A program made the translations under genes and the position numbers. DNA of 64,000 bases from an uncultured Clostridia bacterium (lineage in GTDB: Bacteria > Bacillota > Clostridia > Oscillospirales > Acutalibacteraceae). Position 1 is the first letter of the stretch. The number at the start of each line of letters is the position of its first letter. Positions 44,867 to 52,742 of this stretch are shown here, one piece after another. The notes below the pieces were generated by a model. The model searched no databases, was not told where the DNA came from, and saw only the letters and a list, made by a program, of their open reading frames with translations. The stretch is taken from NCBI GenBank assembly GCA_947598155.1, contig CANQFC010000006.1:1-64000 (forward strand), in the 5' to 3' direction.

Positions 44867-44896
44867 AGATTTTAATTTAATAAAAATTAAATGTGA

Positions 44897-44929
44897 AACC
44901 CTCTGTGAGCTAAAGGCGCGCAGAGGGTT
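44897..44929 (+). terminator. terminator after phosphoesterase 3
   Basis: AACCCTCTG (44897-44905) pairs with CAGAGGGTT (44921-44929), followed by an AT-rich run. It closes the 38-45 kb group. After it, 44944-44965 shows a fragment of the dispersed repeat, and 44965-45170 is AT-rich with no gene. Confidence 0.7.
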
Positions 44930-45170
44930 AAATGTTTATTTAGCTAAATAAGCGGCTTGCCCGCCATTTATGAGGTAAATTTGAAAATTTTTTAATATTG
45001 CGTCTGTTTGCCTTATTTGGCAGACTGCTTGAAAAAAATTTAATTTTGTAAAACGCTTTTTCCCGTTTTATTTTATTTTTCAAGAGATTTGCAGAAATTA
45101 TTTCACTTATTTTTTACATAATTTTACTGTTTTTTGCATTTTTCGGCTTAATTTTCTTTGATTGCGCTTA

Positions 45171-45199
45171 CACAACTCGCTTTTATTCTGCATAAATTA
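45171..45199 (+). promoter_or_regulatory. sigma-K-like sporulation promoter
   Basis: CACA (45171-45174), 16-base spacer, CATAAATTA (45191-45199). This matches the mother-cell sigma-K consensus mACm-N16/17-CATAnnnTA exactly. Start would be near 45206. It lies before the collagen-like gene, as expected for an outer spore layer protein. No sigma-A box of similar quality is near. Confidence 0.65.
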
Positions 45200-45234
45200 T
45201 GAATACGGGGGCTAAGCAAAGCCTTACGCTTCCT

Positions 45235-45258
45235 GTTGCTTACAAAACTGTAAGCAAA
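45235..45258 (+). promoter_or_regulatory. leader hairpin of collagen-like gene
   Basis: TTGCTTACA-AAAC-TGTAAGCAA is a perfect nine-pair stem in the leader, ending about 12 bases before the ribosome site GGAGG (45270-45274). Confidence 0.7.
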
Positions 45259-45282
45259 TAAACGAATACGGAGGTAATTCTT

Positions 45283-46623
45283 ATAAACATTTACAGTCAG
45301 AACAGTAGACGAAATGACGGCGGAAGCTGCAACCGCGGCTGTAACGGACAGCAGTCGCGCGGCGGATGCCAGACGCCGATATTTATTCCGACTTTTTCCT
45401 GCCCCTCAAACGGCGGCGGTACGACAGGGCCAACCGGCCCGACTGGCCCCACGGGTCCTGCGGGACTTATAGGTCCGACAGGTCCGCAGGGCGTTCAGGG
45501 CATTCAGGGCGTTCCCGGAGCAACAGGCGCTACCGGCGCAACGGGCGCCACAGGCGCGACAGGTCCTACGGGTCCCACAGGCCCCACAGGTCCGACAGGA
45601 CCTCAGGGTATAGCAGGCATAGCCGGCGCTACCGGTCCAACCGGCCCGCAGGGTGTTCAAGGTGTTCAGGGTGTTCCCGGAGCAACAGGTGCTACCGGCG
45701 CAACGGGCGCCACAGGTCCCACAGGTCCCACAGGCCCCACAGGTCCGACAGGACCTCAGGGTATAGCAGGCATAGCCGGGGCTACCGGTCCAACCGGCCC
45801 GCAGGGCGTTCAGGGTGTTCAGGGTGTTCCCGGAGCAACAGGCGCTACCGGCGCAACGGGTGCCACGGGCGCGACAGGCCCCACGGGCCCCACGGGTCCA
45901 ACAGGCCCGACAGGCCCGGTAGGTCCGCAGGGCGTTGCAGGTATAGCAGGCGCAGTGGGCGAAACAGGCGCAACCGGCCCCACAGGCCCCACAGGCCCCA
46001 CAGGTCCCACAGGTCCGGTAGGTCCGCAGGGCGTTGCAGGTATAGCAGGCGCAGTGGGCGAAACGGGTGCAACCGGCCCCACAGGTCCCACGGGTCCCAC
46101 AGGTCCGGTAGGTCCGCAGGGCGTTGCAGGTATAGCAGGCGCAGTGGGCGAGACAGGCGCAACCGGCCCCACAGGTCCCACAGGCCCTGCCGGAGAAGCA
46201 GGTTTGGGATTAAGCGCATACGGCGGACGCTATTCCGACACGCCTCAGGACTTTACAACAACAACGGGAACCGCGACTCAGGTAGCTTTGCCGACGGCTA
46301 CGGCGGTGTCAAATATCGATACAGCCACCAATCCCAACGCTCTTACCATAACCGAGGCGGGTAATTATGAAATAACCTATAATACCTTAGCCGAAGTTGA
46401 CAATGCGGGCAATCTTACTCTGGCAGTCAGAAATAATGCGGTCGATATACCGGGTGCGTCTCAAACCTTAACTCTGACCGCTAATGAAAGCGAATCGTTC
46501 GGAGGAAGCATAATCGTTCCTTTGGCGGTGGGCGATGTAATTGATTTGGCGTTGACTTCAACGGTTGACAGTACGGACGGTACCGTAAACCAGGCTTCGC
46601 TGACAGCTAAAAAATTAGACTGA
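45283..46623 (+). CDS. collagen-like spore surface protein, BclA type, AUA start
   Basis: 446 aa in one uninterrupted frame. N-terminus of about 46 residues with Asn/Arg/Gly/Cys clusters, then about 85 Gly-X-Y triplets dominated by GPT, GAT, GPQ and GVQ, then a C-terminal domain of about 135 residues ([12 protein letters not shown] to LTAKKLD) with the layout of BclA/C1q-like trimerisation domains. No ATG, GTG or TTG exists in frame before the collagen part. The codon eight bases after a perfect GGAGG (45270-45274) is ATA 45283, taken as the start. The first ordinary start is a GTG at 45955, deep in the repeat. Probable exosporium-type filament, preceded by a sigma-K-like promoter. Confidence 0.82.
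   Translation: MNIYSQNSRRNDGGSCNRGCNGQQSRGGCQTPIFIPTFSCPSNGGGTTGPTGPTGPTGPAGLIGPTGPQGVQGIQGVPGATGATGATGATGATGPTGPTGPTGPTGPQGIAGIAGATGPTGPQGVQGVQGVPGATGATGATGATGPTGPTGPTGPTGPQGIAGIAGATGPTGPQGVQGVQGVPGATGATGATGATGATGPTGPTGPTGPTGPVGPQGVAGIAGAVGETGATGPTGPTGPTGPTGPVGPQGVAGIAGAVGETGATGPTGPTGPTGPVGPQGVAGIAGAVGETGATGPTGPTGPAGEAGLGLSAYGGRYSDTPQDFTTTTGTATQVALPTATAVSNIDTATNPNALTITEAGNYEITYNTLAEVDNAGNLTLAVRNNAVDIPGASQTLTLTANESESFGGSIIVPLAVGDVIDLALTSTVDSTDGTVNQASLTAKKLD
45427..46203 (+). repeat. in-frame collagen-coding tandem repeats
   Basis: Nine-base Gly-X-Y periodicity with higher-order repeats: a unit of about 165-180 bases holding [12 protein letters not shown] recurs from 45481, 45640 and 45800, and a unit holding [21 protein letters not shown] recurs three times between 45905 and 46170. 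Such units often vary in number between strains. Confidence 0.85.
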
Positions 46624-46713
46624 AAAAATATATTCAACAGTAAAACAATGTAATGATGTGCAATTCCCTTATTGAAATTACGTCTGTTTTATCATTTAAT
46701 ATACGGGGTGGTT

Positions 46714-47820
46714 ATGATAGATAAGCTGAAAATATCTGTTTATGCAATATGTAAAAACGAGGAAAAGTTTGTAAAACGCTGGGTTGAATCAATGAGCGAG
46801 GCAGATGAAATATTTGTGACGGACACAGGTTCTTCGGACGGCACAGCCGAGCTTCTCAAAGAGGCGGGAGTAAACGTGCAGTCAATAGCTTTGGAGGAGT
46901 GGCGGTTTGACACAGCCCGCAATATATCGCTTGGATTTGTCAGCGAAGACACCGATATTTGTGTATGCACCGATTTAGATGAGGTCTTTGAAAAGGGCTG
47001 GAGAGAAAAATTGGAAAAAGCGTGGGTAAAGGGTGAAACCACAAGAGCGAGGTACGGCTACACCTGGTCGTTTAAAAAAGACGGCACTCCCGACGTCACC
47101 TTTATACTCGATAAAATACACGCCAGAAAGGGCTATAAATGGGTGCATCCCGTTCACGAAATACTGAAATATGAGAACGGCGCGGAGCGCTTTACTAAAA
47201 CGGATATTCAGCTCAATCATTACCCCGACAGCGCCAAGTCAAGAGGGCAGTATTTGCCTCTTCTGGAGCTGTCGGTAAAAGAAGATCCGAACGACGACAG
47301 AAACGTTCATTATCTGGGCAGGGAATATATGTTTTACGGTCAGTGGGATAAATGTATTGAAACGCTTAAACGTCATCTGATTTTACCTTCAGCCGTTTGG
47401 CTTGATGAACGAAGCGCGTCAATGCGTTATATCGCGAGGTGTTACCGCGCGAAAGGCGATTTTAAAAATGCCTCCGTCTGGCTTTACAGAGCAATAGCGG
47501 AAGCGCCCTATTTAAGAGAGCCTTATGTTGAAACCGCATATCTCGCTTACCTTGAGAAAAATTGGGAAAAGGTATATTTTATGGTAAATGAGGCGCTGAA
47601 AATAAAAAACCGTCCCCAAACCTATATCAACGAAGGTTTTTGTTGGGACAGTACCGTGTATGATTTGGGAGCTGTTGCCGCGTTTAATTTGGAACTTTAC
47701 CAAAAATCTCTCGAATTAGCTGAAATGGCGTGCGCAATGAACCCTAATGACGAAAGACTGCGCGATAATTTGGAAATAATAAAAAAATCTGTTATCAACG
47801 GAAATAAAAATATGCAATAA
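46714..47820 (+). CDS. family 2 glycosyltransferase with TPR-like C-terminus
   Basis: 368 aa. GT2 fold in residues 1-215: ISVYAICKNEEKFVKRWVES, VTDTGSSDGT (DxSxDGT donor site) and TDLDEVFEKGW (DxD-like metal site). The C-terminal 150 residues are TPR-like helices. Start at ATG 46714 behind GGGGTGG. It follows the collagen-like gene by 90 bases without a terminator, so it is probably in the same operon and may glycosylate that protein, as BclA-type filaments are glycosylated by linked transferases. Confidence 0.87.
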   Translation: MIDKLKISVYAICKNEEKFVKRWVESMSEADEIFVTDTGSSDGTAELLKEAGVNVQSIALEEWRFDTARNISLGFVSEDTDICVCTDLDEVFEKGWREKLEKAWVKGETTRARYGYTWSFKKDGTPDVTFILDKIHARKGYKWVHPVHEILKYENGAERFTKTDIQLNHYPDSAKSRGQYLPLLELSVKEDPNDDRNVHYLGREYMFYGQWDKCIETLKRHLILPSAVWLDERSASMRYIARCYRAKGDFKNASVWLYRAIAEAPYLREPYVETAYLAYLEKNWEKVYFMVNEALKIKNRPQTYINEGFCWDSTVYDLGAVAAFNLELYQKSLELAEMACAMNPNDERLRDNLEIIKKSVINGNKNMQ

Positions 47821-47832
47821 CTTGCTTTTAAC

Positions 47833-47855
47833 GAAAAAAACGGCTCCGAGCCGTT
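47833..47855 (-). terminator. terminator of ICMT-like gene
   Basis: On the minus strand AACGGCT-CGG-AGCCGTT then seven T, about 100 bases after the stop of the 47953-48744 gene. Confidence 0.75.
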
Positions 47856-47952
47856 AGTTCGGGGGAACGTAATTTCGATTGAATGCGTCTTAAAAAGCGC
47901 GGCGCGTATCAAACGGGAAATTATGTTCCCCATTTTTTATGAGAAAACCGTA

Positions 47953-48744
47953 TTAACCTACCAGAAATTTGTATTTTTCAACGCTGTAAAGGGGTATGAG
48001 CGGAAGAATTATAGGCGTTTTTTTGACATAATTTTGGTATTCGGGGTCCGCGCCGTAATTTCTGTTTTGGCGGATTTCAAGCCTTCTTGCGCCGCCGAAC
48101 ATAATGTAAACTATGCAAACGTAGCCGATTACAGCCGCGCTCCATTGAACAAATCCCGAAAGTATGTTAACACCTGAAACGAATACGCCCGTCCAAAAAA
48201 GAATTTCACCGAAATAATTTGGACACCGCACTATTTTAAAAAGCCCCGTATCGCAGAATCTGCCCGGATTTGCCTTCTTTGCTTTAGATTTTTGATGATC
48301 CGCGGTTGCCTCAACAGCGATTCCCAGAGCCATAATCGCGGCGCCGATAACGGAAAACGCGTCCGTTCCCTTGCCGTTTCTCATACGGAAGTAAATCGGC
48401 GAAACTTGGAGCGTGTAGAGGAAAGCGCAGCTTATCCACATACATATTTTAACAAAAAAATTCATTCCGCTGCCGTCTTTAATTTCTTTTTTCATTGCCT
48501 TGTTGTAATCGGCGCTCTTAATTTCGCGTTTCAGCAGGTAACCGCCCAGACGTAACCCGTATAAAATTAAAAGAAACGCGCATATTGCCGGGGCCGTCTC
48601 TAAATCCATATTGAACATCAGTAAAAGGGCAATGCCGATTGCGGCAACCGAAAATCCGTACCCCAAAGAGATAAAATAGAGATATTTGTAAAATCCCATT
48701 GCGCAGATTGCGAGCGAAACGCCCAAAATAATGTAATAACTCAT
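47953..48744 (-). CDS. DUF1295/ICMT-like membrane protein
   Basis: 263 aa, about seven membrane segments. Belongs to the steroid 5-alpha-reductase/isoprenylcysteine methyltransferase-like group: C-terminal RCPNYFGEILFWTG and the final YVKKTPIILPLIPL (in two parts) are the conserved cofactor region. Bacterial members have unknown substrates. Stand-alone gene with its own terminator. Start at ATG with GGGAGGTC upstream. Confidence 0.8.
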   Translation of the reverse strand: MSYYIILGVSLAICAMGFYKYLYFISLGYGFSVAAIGIALLLMFNMDLETAPAICAFLLILYGLRLGGYLLKREIKSADYNKAMKKEIKDGSGMNFFVKICMWISCAFLYTLQVSPIYFRMRNGKGTDAFSVIGAAIMALGIAVEATADHQKSKAKKANPGRFCDTGLFKIVRCPNYFGEILFWTGVFVSGVNILSGFVQWSAAVIGYVCIVYIMFGGARRLEIRQNRNYGADPEYQNYVKKTPIILPLIPLYSVEKYKFLVG

Positions 48745-48822
48745 AAAGACCTCCCGTAAATATTTTCTTTTTATTATTGTATCGGAAAATACGGCTCGAT
48801 TATGATGATTTAACCGAATAAA

Positions 48823-49380
48823 TTAAGTGTTTTTTCCGATTTTTTTCTTGAGCTTAAGGCTTACCGTTTCCGCGAGGACAATTTTGACAGCGTCTGGAAC
48901 AATAAAGGGAATTACGCACGCGCAAAGCACCGCAAAAACGCTCATACCTTTGTCTTTGCCCAAAAACAGGTAAAACCACGCAGTGCCGAGCGCATAGCAG
49001 ACTGACAAAGCGATAAAATCCGTCAGTATTCTAAAATACTTAATACGGCAGTCGAATTTTTCCAAAAAAATTACTGCAATACCGCTGAAAACAAATCCGA
49101 ACAGATAGCCGCCCGTGGGGCCGAGAATTTTGCCTATTCCCGACCCGAAGCCTGAAAAAACGGGGAGCCCGGCCGCGCCTAAAAGTAAATATACAATAAT
49201 TGCCGCCGTGCCTTTTTTGCCGCCTAAAGAGCGGAGAGCTAAAAACACTCCGAATGTTTGAAGCGTAAACGGAACCGCGCCAAATGGTACGGTTATCCAA
49301 GAACTGACGCAAATGACCGCCGCCATAAGCGCAACCGATGTTATGTCAAATATTTTGCCTTTTTTTATTTCTCTGTTCAT
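48823..49380 (-). CDS. bioY: biotin transporter substrate-binding subunit BioY
   Basis: 185 aa, six membrane segments. S component of an ECF vitamin transporter. Signatures: VPFTLQTFGVFLAL, LPVFSGFGSGIGKILGPTGGYL in two parts, and the final PDAVKIVLAE. No EcfA/EcfT gene is adjacent, so it must use a shared energy module. Start at ATG 49380; a TTG at 49425 extends the frame but overlaps a repeat fragment (TTCAATAA, ACGGAACCCGCC) and has no ribosome site. Confidence 0.92.
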   Translation of the reverse strand: MNREIKKGKIFDITSVALMAAVICVSSWITVPFGAVPFTLQTFGVFLALRSLGGKKGTAAIIVYLLLGAAGLPVFSGFGSGIGKILGPTGGYLFGFVFSGIAVIFLEKFDCRIKYFRILTDFIALSVCYALGTAWFYLFLGKDKGMSVFAVLCACVIPFIVPDAVKIVLAETVSLKLKKKIGKNT

Positions 49381-49448
49381 TTTGCCATTACTTCTGATTC
49401 TTAATTTAATATGCAGTTTATTCAATAAACGGAACCCGCCGCATTAAT

Positions 49449-50069
49449 TTATAAGACCGCTGTAAAAACCGTTGCAAGCTCAGCGTCATACTGATTTAAT
49501 ACAGTCAGTCCGGCGGCTTTGATATAACCTGCCATTTCATTCGGATTATCAGGATAAACTTTCAACCTGCGGGTACCAAAATCAATATAATTGTCAGGAT
49601 TTTTGTCAATAGATAAAACAAATATTCCGTTGCCGTTCAACAGTTCAGCTATTTTACTTATTGCTTTCGGCTTATCTTTAATGTGCATAAATGTTAGAGA
49701 GGAATATACTACGTCAAAAGAGCGTTCAAATTTATAAGAAAGAAAGTCGCCGCAAATCAGAGTTACATTTTCATATGAGGCAAGGTTCTTTTTGGCCTGC
49801 TCAATAGTTTTGGGAGATATATCAATGCCGTAAAACTCGCCGCATAGCGGCGCCGTGCGAACGGCCAGTCTGCCGGTACCGACGCCTATCTCAAGGACAG
49901 ACTTGTTTTTATTGAGCTGCATTTGGCCTATAAAAGCGGCCCCGTCCCATTTGTCCATATACTCGCGTAACGGCTGCGGGTCATGAACGGGATCATTGCC
50001 TTCATCAATAAGAGCGTCATAGTGCTGAATAACCGTTTTTGTTTCATATTCTTTTCTTGCCATAATCAT
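49449..50069 (-). CDS. class I SAM-dependent methyltransferase
   Basis: 206 aa. Rossmann methyltransferase: SVLEIGVGTGRLAVR (motif I), FYGIDISPKTIEQAKKN, LICGDFLSY, and the late SSLTFMHIKDK. Substrate not known. Its first base is shared with the last base of the upstream VanX-like gene, so they are co-translated. ATG 50069 or 50063 could both serve. Confidence 0.85.
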   Translation of the reverse strand: MIMARKEYETKTVIQHYDALIDEGNDPVHDPQPLREYMDKWDGAAFIGQMQLNKNKSVLEIGVGTGRLAVRTAPLCGEFYGIDISPKTIEQAKKNLASYENVTLICGDFLSYKFERSFDVVYSSLTFMHIKDKPKAISKIAELLNGNGIFVLSIDKNPDNYIDFGTRRLKVYPDNPNEMAGYIKAAGLTVLNQYDAELATVFTAVL

Positions 50070-50875
50070 TATCTGCTTTCTACGGAACTTTCACTTACCG
50101 GGAAATTAAAGTATGTGTCGGGATACGGCTCGTTTTCCAAAGTGAAATGCCACCACTCGGTGTCAAGCGGCTTAAAACCGCTCTGCGTCATTATATCTCT
50201 TAATATGTTTCTGTTATTTATCTGCTCGTCCGTTAAATTCCCCTTATAATCCGGGTGGGAAAGCTCGCCGAAATAGTCGAATGTTCCGCCCATATCGACA
50301 TCTTTGCCAGTTTTCATATTGAACAGGGTTAAATCCACGGTGCTTCCGCGGCTGTGACCCGATTTTTCGGCAATATAGCCTTGGTCGAACAAAACGGATT
50401 TGTCAAGCTCCGGGTAGAAATACGCTTTCATACGGGTGTCTTTTGTGTCTTCCGCCCATCTCATAAAATGGTTTACGGCAAGCTGAGGGCGGTAGGCGTC
50501 GTAAATTTTAAGCCTGTAACCCTTTTCCAAAGCCGCCTTTGACGCATTCTTTAGAGCCTCGGCCGCTTCCTTTGTTATAAGGGCGCAGGGTTCTTCATAG
50601 CCGTCAATTCTTTCGCCGACAAAATTGTAGGTCGAATAATACCTTATTTCAAGTATAACATCGGGCACGGCCTGCGACAGCACAACAAAGCCGTCGGAAT
50701 TTTCTGCGATGTCCTTTTGCGTAACGCTTTCGCTCGTCACAGAGTCTGCCTTTGTACTCTGCTCCGATTTCATTGCGCTTTTACCTGCCGAGCACGAGGA
50801 CAAAACCGCCATTACGGCAATAACGGCAATAAATTTTATCGCCTTATTGAATACGGTTTCTCTTTTCCCGTTCAT
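50069..50875 (-). CDS. D-Ala-D-Ala dipeptidase, VanX-type lipoprotein
   Basis: 268 aa. Zinc peptidase M15D. Lipoprotein signal with lipobox LSSC (C28), so anchored outside the membrane. Motifs: SGHSRGSTVD (zinc ligands H174 and D181) and EWWHF (catalytic E240, ligand H243). VanX family enzymes cleave D-Ala-D-Ala; an extracytoplasmic form probably scavenges wall dipeptides rather than giving vancomycin resistance. No vanA, vanH or two-component genes nearby. Confidence 0.9.
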   Translation of the reverse strand: MNGKRETVFNKAIKFIAVIAVMAVLSSCSAGKSAMKSEQSTKADSVTSESVTQKDIAENSDGFVVLSQAVPDVILEIRYYSTYNFVGERIDGYEEPCALITKEAAEALKNASKAALEKGYRLKIYDAYRPQLAVNHFMRWAEDTKDTRMKAYFYPELDKSVLFDQGYIAEKSGHSRGSTVDLTLFNMKTGKDVDMGGTFDYFGELSHPDYKGNLTDEQINNRNILRDIMTQSGFKPLDTEWWHFTLENEPYPDTYFNFPVSESSVESR

Positions 50876-50973
50876 TTTCTTTCCCCTTGAATAAAATTAA
50901 ATATTTTCCAAATAAATGATAACATATTTTTTAAAAAATGTATATAAAAAACTATTTAGCAAAAATCAAGCGT

Positions 50974-51003
50974 AAAAAAATCAAGCCCGGTGCAGGAGCT
51001 TGA
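50974..51003 (-). terminator. terminator of rlmD-like gene
   Basis: Minus strand TCAAGC-loop-GCTTGA followed by seven T (50974-50980). About 30 bases after the stop. Confidence 0.75.
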
Positions 51004-51032
51004 CAAAAGCACCGCCCGCCGTCTTTTTGTAA

Positions 51033-52193
51033 CTATATCTTATTTGAGCTAATTTCTCTCTTGGAAAGTTTAACTACCGTCTCGATATGCTCCGTATGCG
51101 GAAACATATCGACGGGCTGAATTTTTCTTACTTTGTATCCGTTTTTTGTGAGAAAACGCAAATCCCTTGCGAGCGTTTCGGGGTTGCAGGAGATATAAAT
51201 TACTTTCTTCGGCGAAAGCTTTACAAGCGAGGACAAAAACGGCATATCCGCGCCCGCTCGCGCAGGGTCCATTATTACCGCGTCGATTTTTTTGCCCTCG
51301 TTCGCCGTTTGCGCCATAAATTTGCCCGCGTCCGCCAAAATAAAGCTTATATTTTTAACTTCGTTCAGCTTGGCGTTCTCTTTTGCGTCATTGACCGCAT
51401 CGGCGTTTATTTCAACTCCGATTACGCTTTTTACCTGCTTGCCCGCAATAATTCCGATTGTGCCGGTGCCGCAGTATGCGTCTATAATTTCCTCTTCTCC
51501 GTTAAAATCGGCAAATTCAAGCGCCTTGCCGTAGAGAAATTCCGTTTGAATCGGATTTATCTGATAAAACGCTTTGGGAGAAATCCGAAATTTCATACCT
51601 AAAAGGTATTCCGTGATTTTACCGTCTCCGTAAAGCACCGTATTTTCGTCGCCTAAAACCATACTTGTGTATCTTGAATTTACGTTTTGAACAATTGTTG
51701 TAATGTATGGACAATTTTTGACTAAAGCGTTTACGAACGACCGCTTTTTCGGAAAATCCTTCGTGCAGGTCACAAGCACAACCATCGTTTCGCCGCTTTT
51801 AAAGCCCGTTTTTACGAGCAGATGGCGCAAAAATCCCCTGCCTGTGTTTTCATCGTAGGGCTTTAGCTTAAAGCTTTTCAGAAGTTTTTTAACTACCGTA
51901 AAAATTTCGTCCGCGCGCTTGTCAGTGAGCAGGCATGAGTCTATGTCAACTATTTTGTGCGTTGAGGACTGATAAACCCCCGCAACGGTTTTGCCTTTGT
52001 AAACGCCGAACGCATACTGGGACTTGTTGCGGTAAAAGCACGGCGTCTCCATTCCGATTATCTCCTCTACTTTTCCGAACCGCCCCAAAAGCTTAATTTC
52101 CCTTGCCATTTTAAAGCTGAGTTGTTTTTCGTAACTCATATTCAGAAGACTGCAAGCGCCGCATTTTTTCGCATATTTACAGGAAAATTCCAT
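51033..52193 (-). CDS. 23S rRNA (uracil-5-)-methyltransferase, RlmD/RumA type
   Basis: 386 aa. Methylates a uridine of rRNA using SAM. N-terminal iron-sulfur cysteines C5, C11, C14 and one in DIDSC, SAM loop DAYCGTGTIG, DPARAG, and catalytic CNPETLARDL with Cys in YISCNP. It lacks the N-terminal TRAM domain of longer members (450 aa), so the target uridine is uncertain (RlmCD versus RlmD). It overlaps the small gene upstream by one base. Confidence 0.9.
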   Translation of the reverse strand: MEFSCKYAKKCGACSLLNMSYEKQLSFKMAREIKLLGRFGKVEEIIGMETPCFYRNKSQYAFGVYKGKTVAGVYQSSTHKIVDIDSCLLTDKRADEIFTVVKKLLKSFKLKPYDENTGRGFLRHLLVKTGFKSGETMVVLVTCTKDFPKKRSFVNALVKNCPYITTIVQNVNSRYTSMVLGDENTVLYGDGKITEYLLGMKFRISPKAFYQINPIQTEFLYGKALEFADFNGEEEIIDAYCGTGTIGIIAGKQVKSVIGVEINADAVNDAKENAKLNEVKNISFILADAGKFMAQTANEGKKIDAVIMDPARAGADMPFLSSLVKLSPKKVIYISCNPETLARDLRFLTKNGYKVRKIQPVDMFPHTEHIETVVKLSKREISSNKI

Positions 52194-52513
52194 TACCCGA
52201 TTCTCCTGCCGTCAAGAATTTGCACCGTACCGAAAACGGGGAGGCGAATTTCCCCTGTAAAGTTGTCGCCGCTGAAGTGAACCTCGATTTCGGCCGTAAT
52301 TCGGCCAAGCATATTTATGTCTGCCTTGCCTTTAAGTGAGTTTTCGCCTTCTTCAATATCGTAGACTGAAAAATCGGGCAGCTTGTCAAAACCCTGCACC
52401 GAGGCAATGAAACCGTATTCGCCGTTGTTGTCGAAAATCTCAACTTGAGCGGAACCTTTAAAAAAAGGCGTGTCCGCTCTGCCCTGCCACTTGCCGATAT
52501 ATTTTGTATTCAA
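52193..52513 (-). CDS. small protein of unknown function
   Basis: 106 aa, predicted mostly beta strands, no signal or membrane segment (TKYIGKWQGRADTPFFKGSA, GKADINMLGRITAEIEVHFSGD in short blocks). It shares one base with the methyltransferase gene and probably forms an operon with it. I do not recognise a family. The promoter would lie in 52520-52600. Confidence 0.6.
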   Translation of the reverse strand: MNTKYIGKWQGRADTPFFKGSAQVEIFDNNGEYGFIASVQGFDKLPDFSVYDIEEGENSLKGKADINMLGRITAEIEVHFSGDNFTGEIRLPVFGTVQILDGRRIG

Positions 52514-52603
52514 AAGCGAAACCTCCGTTCAAAAATTTACATTTAATAATATCACAACTTAAAAAAATTGTAAATATTTTTCACAATATGTTAAATAATG
52601 AAA

Positions 52604-52632
52604 TTGACAAGTCATTTTTTAAATAGTATAAT
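52604..52632 (+). promoter_or_regulatory. promoter of capD-like gene
   Basis: TTGACA (52604-52609), 17-base spacer, TATAAT (52627-52632): a perfect consensus. Start near 52639, giving a leader of about 100 bases with a hairpin. Confidence 0.88.
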
Positions 52633-52691
52633 AAGGTACTGTATATTATTAACTTATATTTGGATATTTGTAGGGTAATTTAAAAAAAGAT

Positions 52692-52742
52692 AGGAAGGAT
52701 TGGTATATTGCGCAAAGGAATTTTAAGCTCGTCTTTGCGCAA
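52692..52742 (+). promoter_or_regulatory. ribosome site separated from start by a perfect hairpin
   Basis: AGGAAGG (52692-52698) is followed nine bases later by TTGCGCAAAG (52708-52717), which pairs perfectly with CTTTGCGCAA (52733-52742). The ATG at 52742 begins at the last base of the stem. If the hairpin forms, the ribosome site and start codon are brought to about nine bases apart. Confidence 0.65.

Noticed and set aside
45427-46203. CRISPR-like array
   Set aside because: The repeats are contiguous nine-base coding periods without unique spacers, and no cas gene is near.
45819-46219. Minus-strand frames rich in GPVGPV or LWDLWG
   Set aside because: Antisense readings of the collagen repeat; no start signals.
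45366-46364. Arg/Ser/His-rich open frame of 332 codons
   Set aside because: It is the out-of-phase reading of the Gly-X-Y repeat; the collagen frame has the ribosome site and a folded C-terminal domain.
50069-50875. Vancomycin resistance locus
   Set aside because: A lipoprotein VanX-like dipeptidase alone, without vanH, vanA or regulators, points to scavenging.
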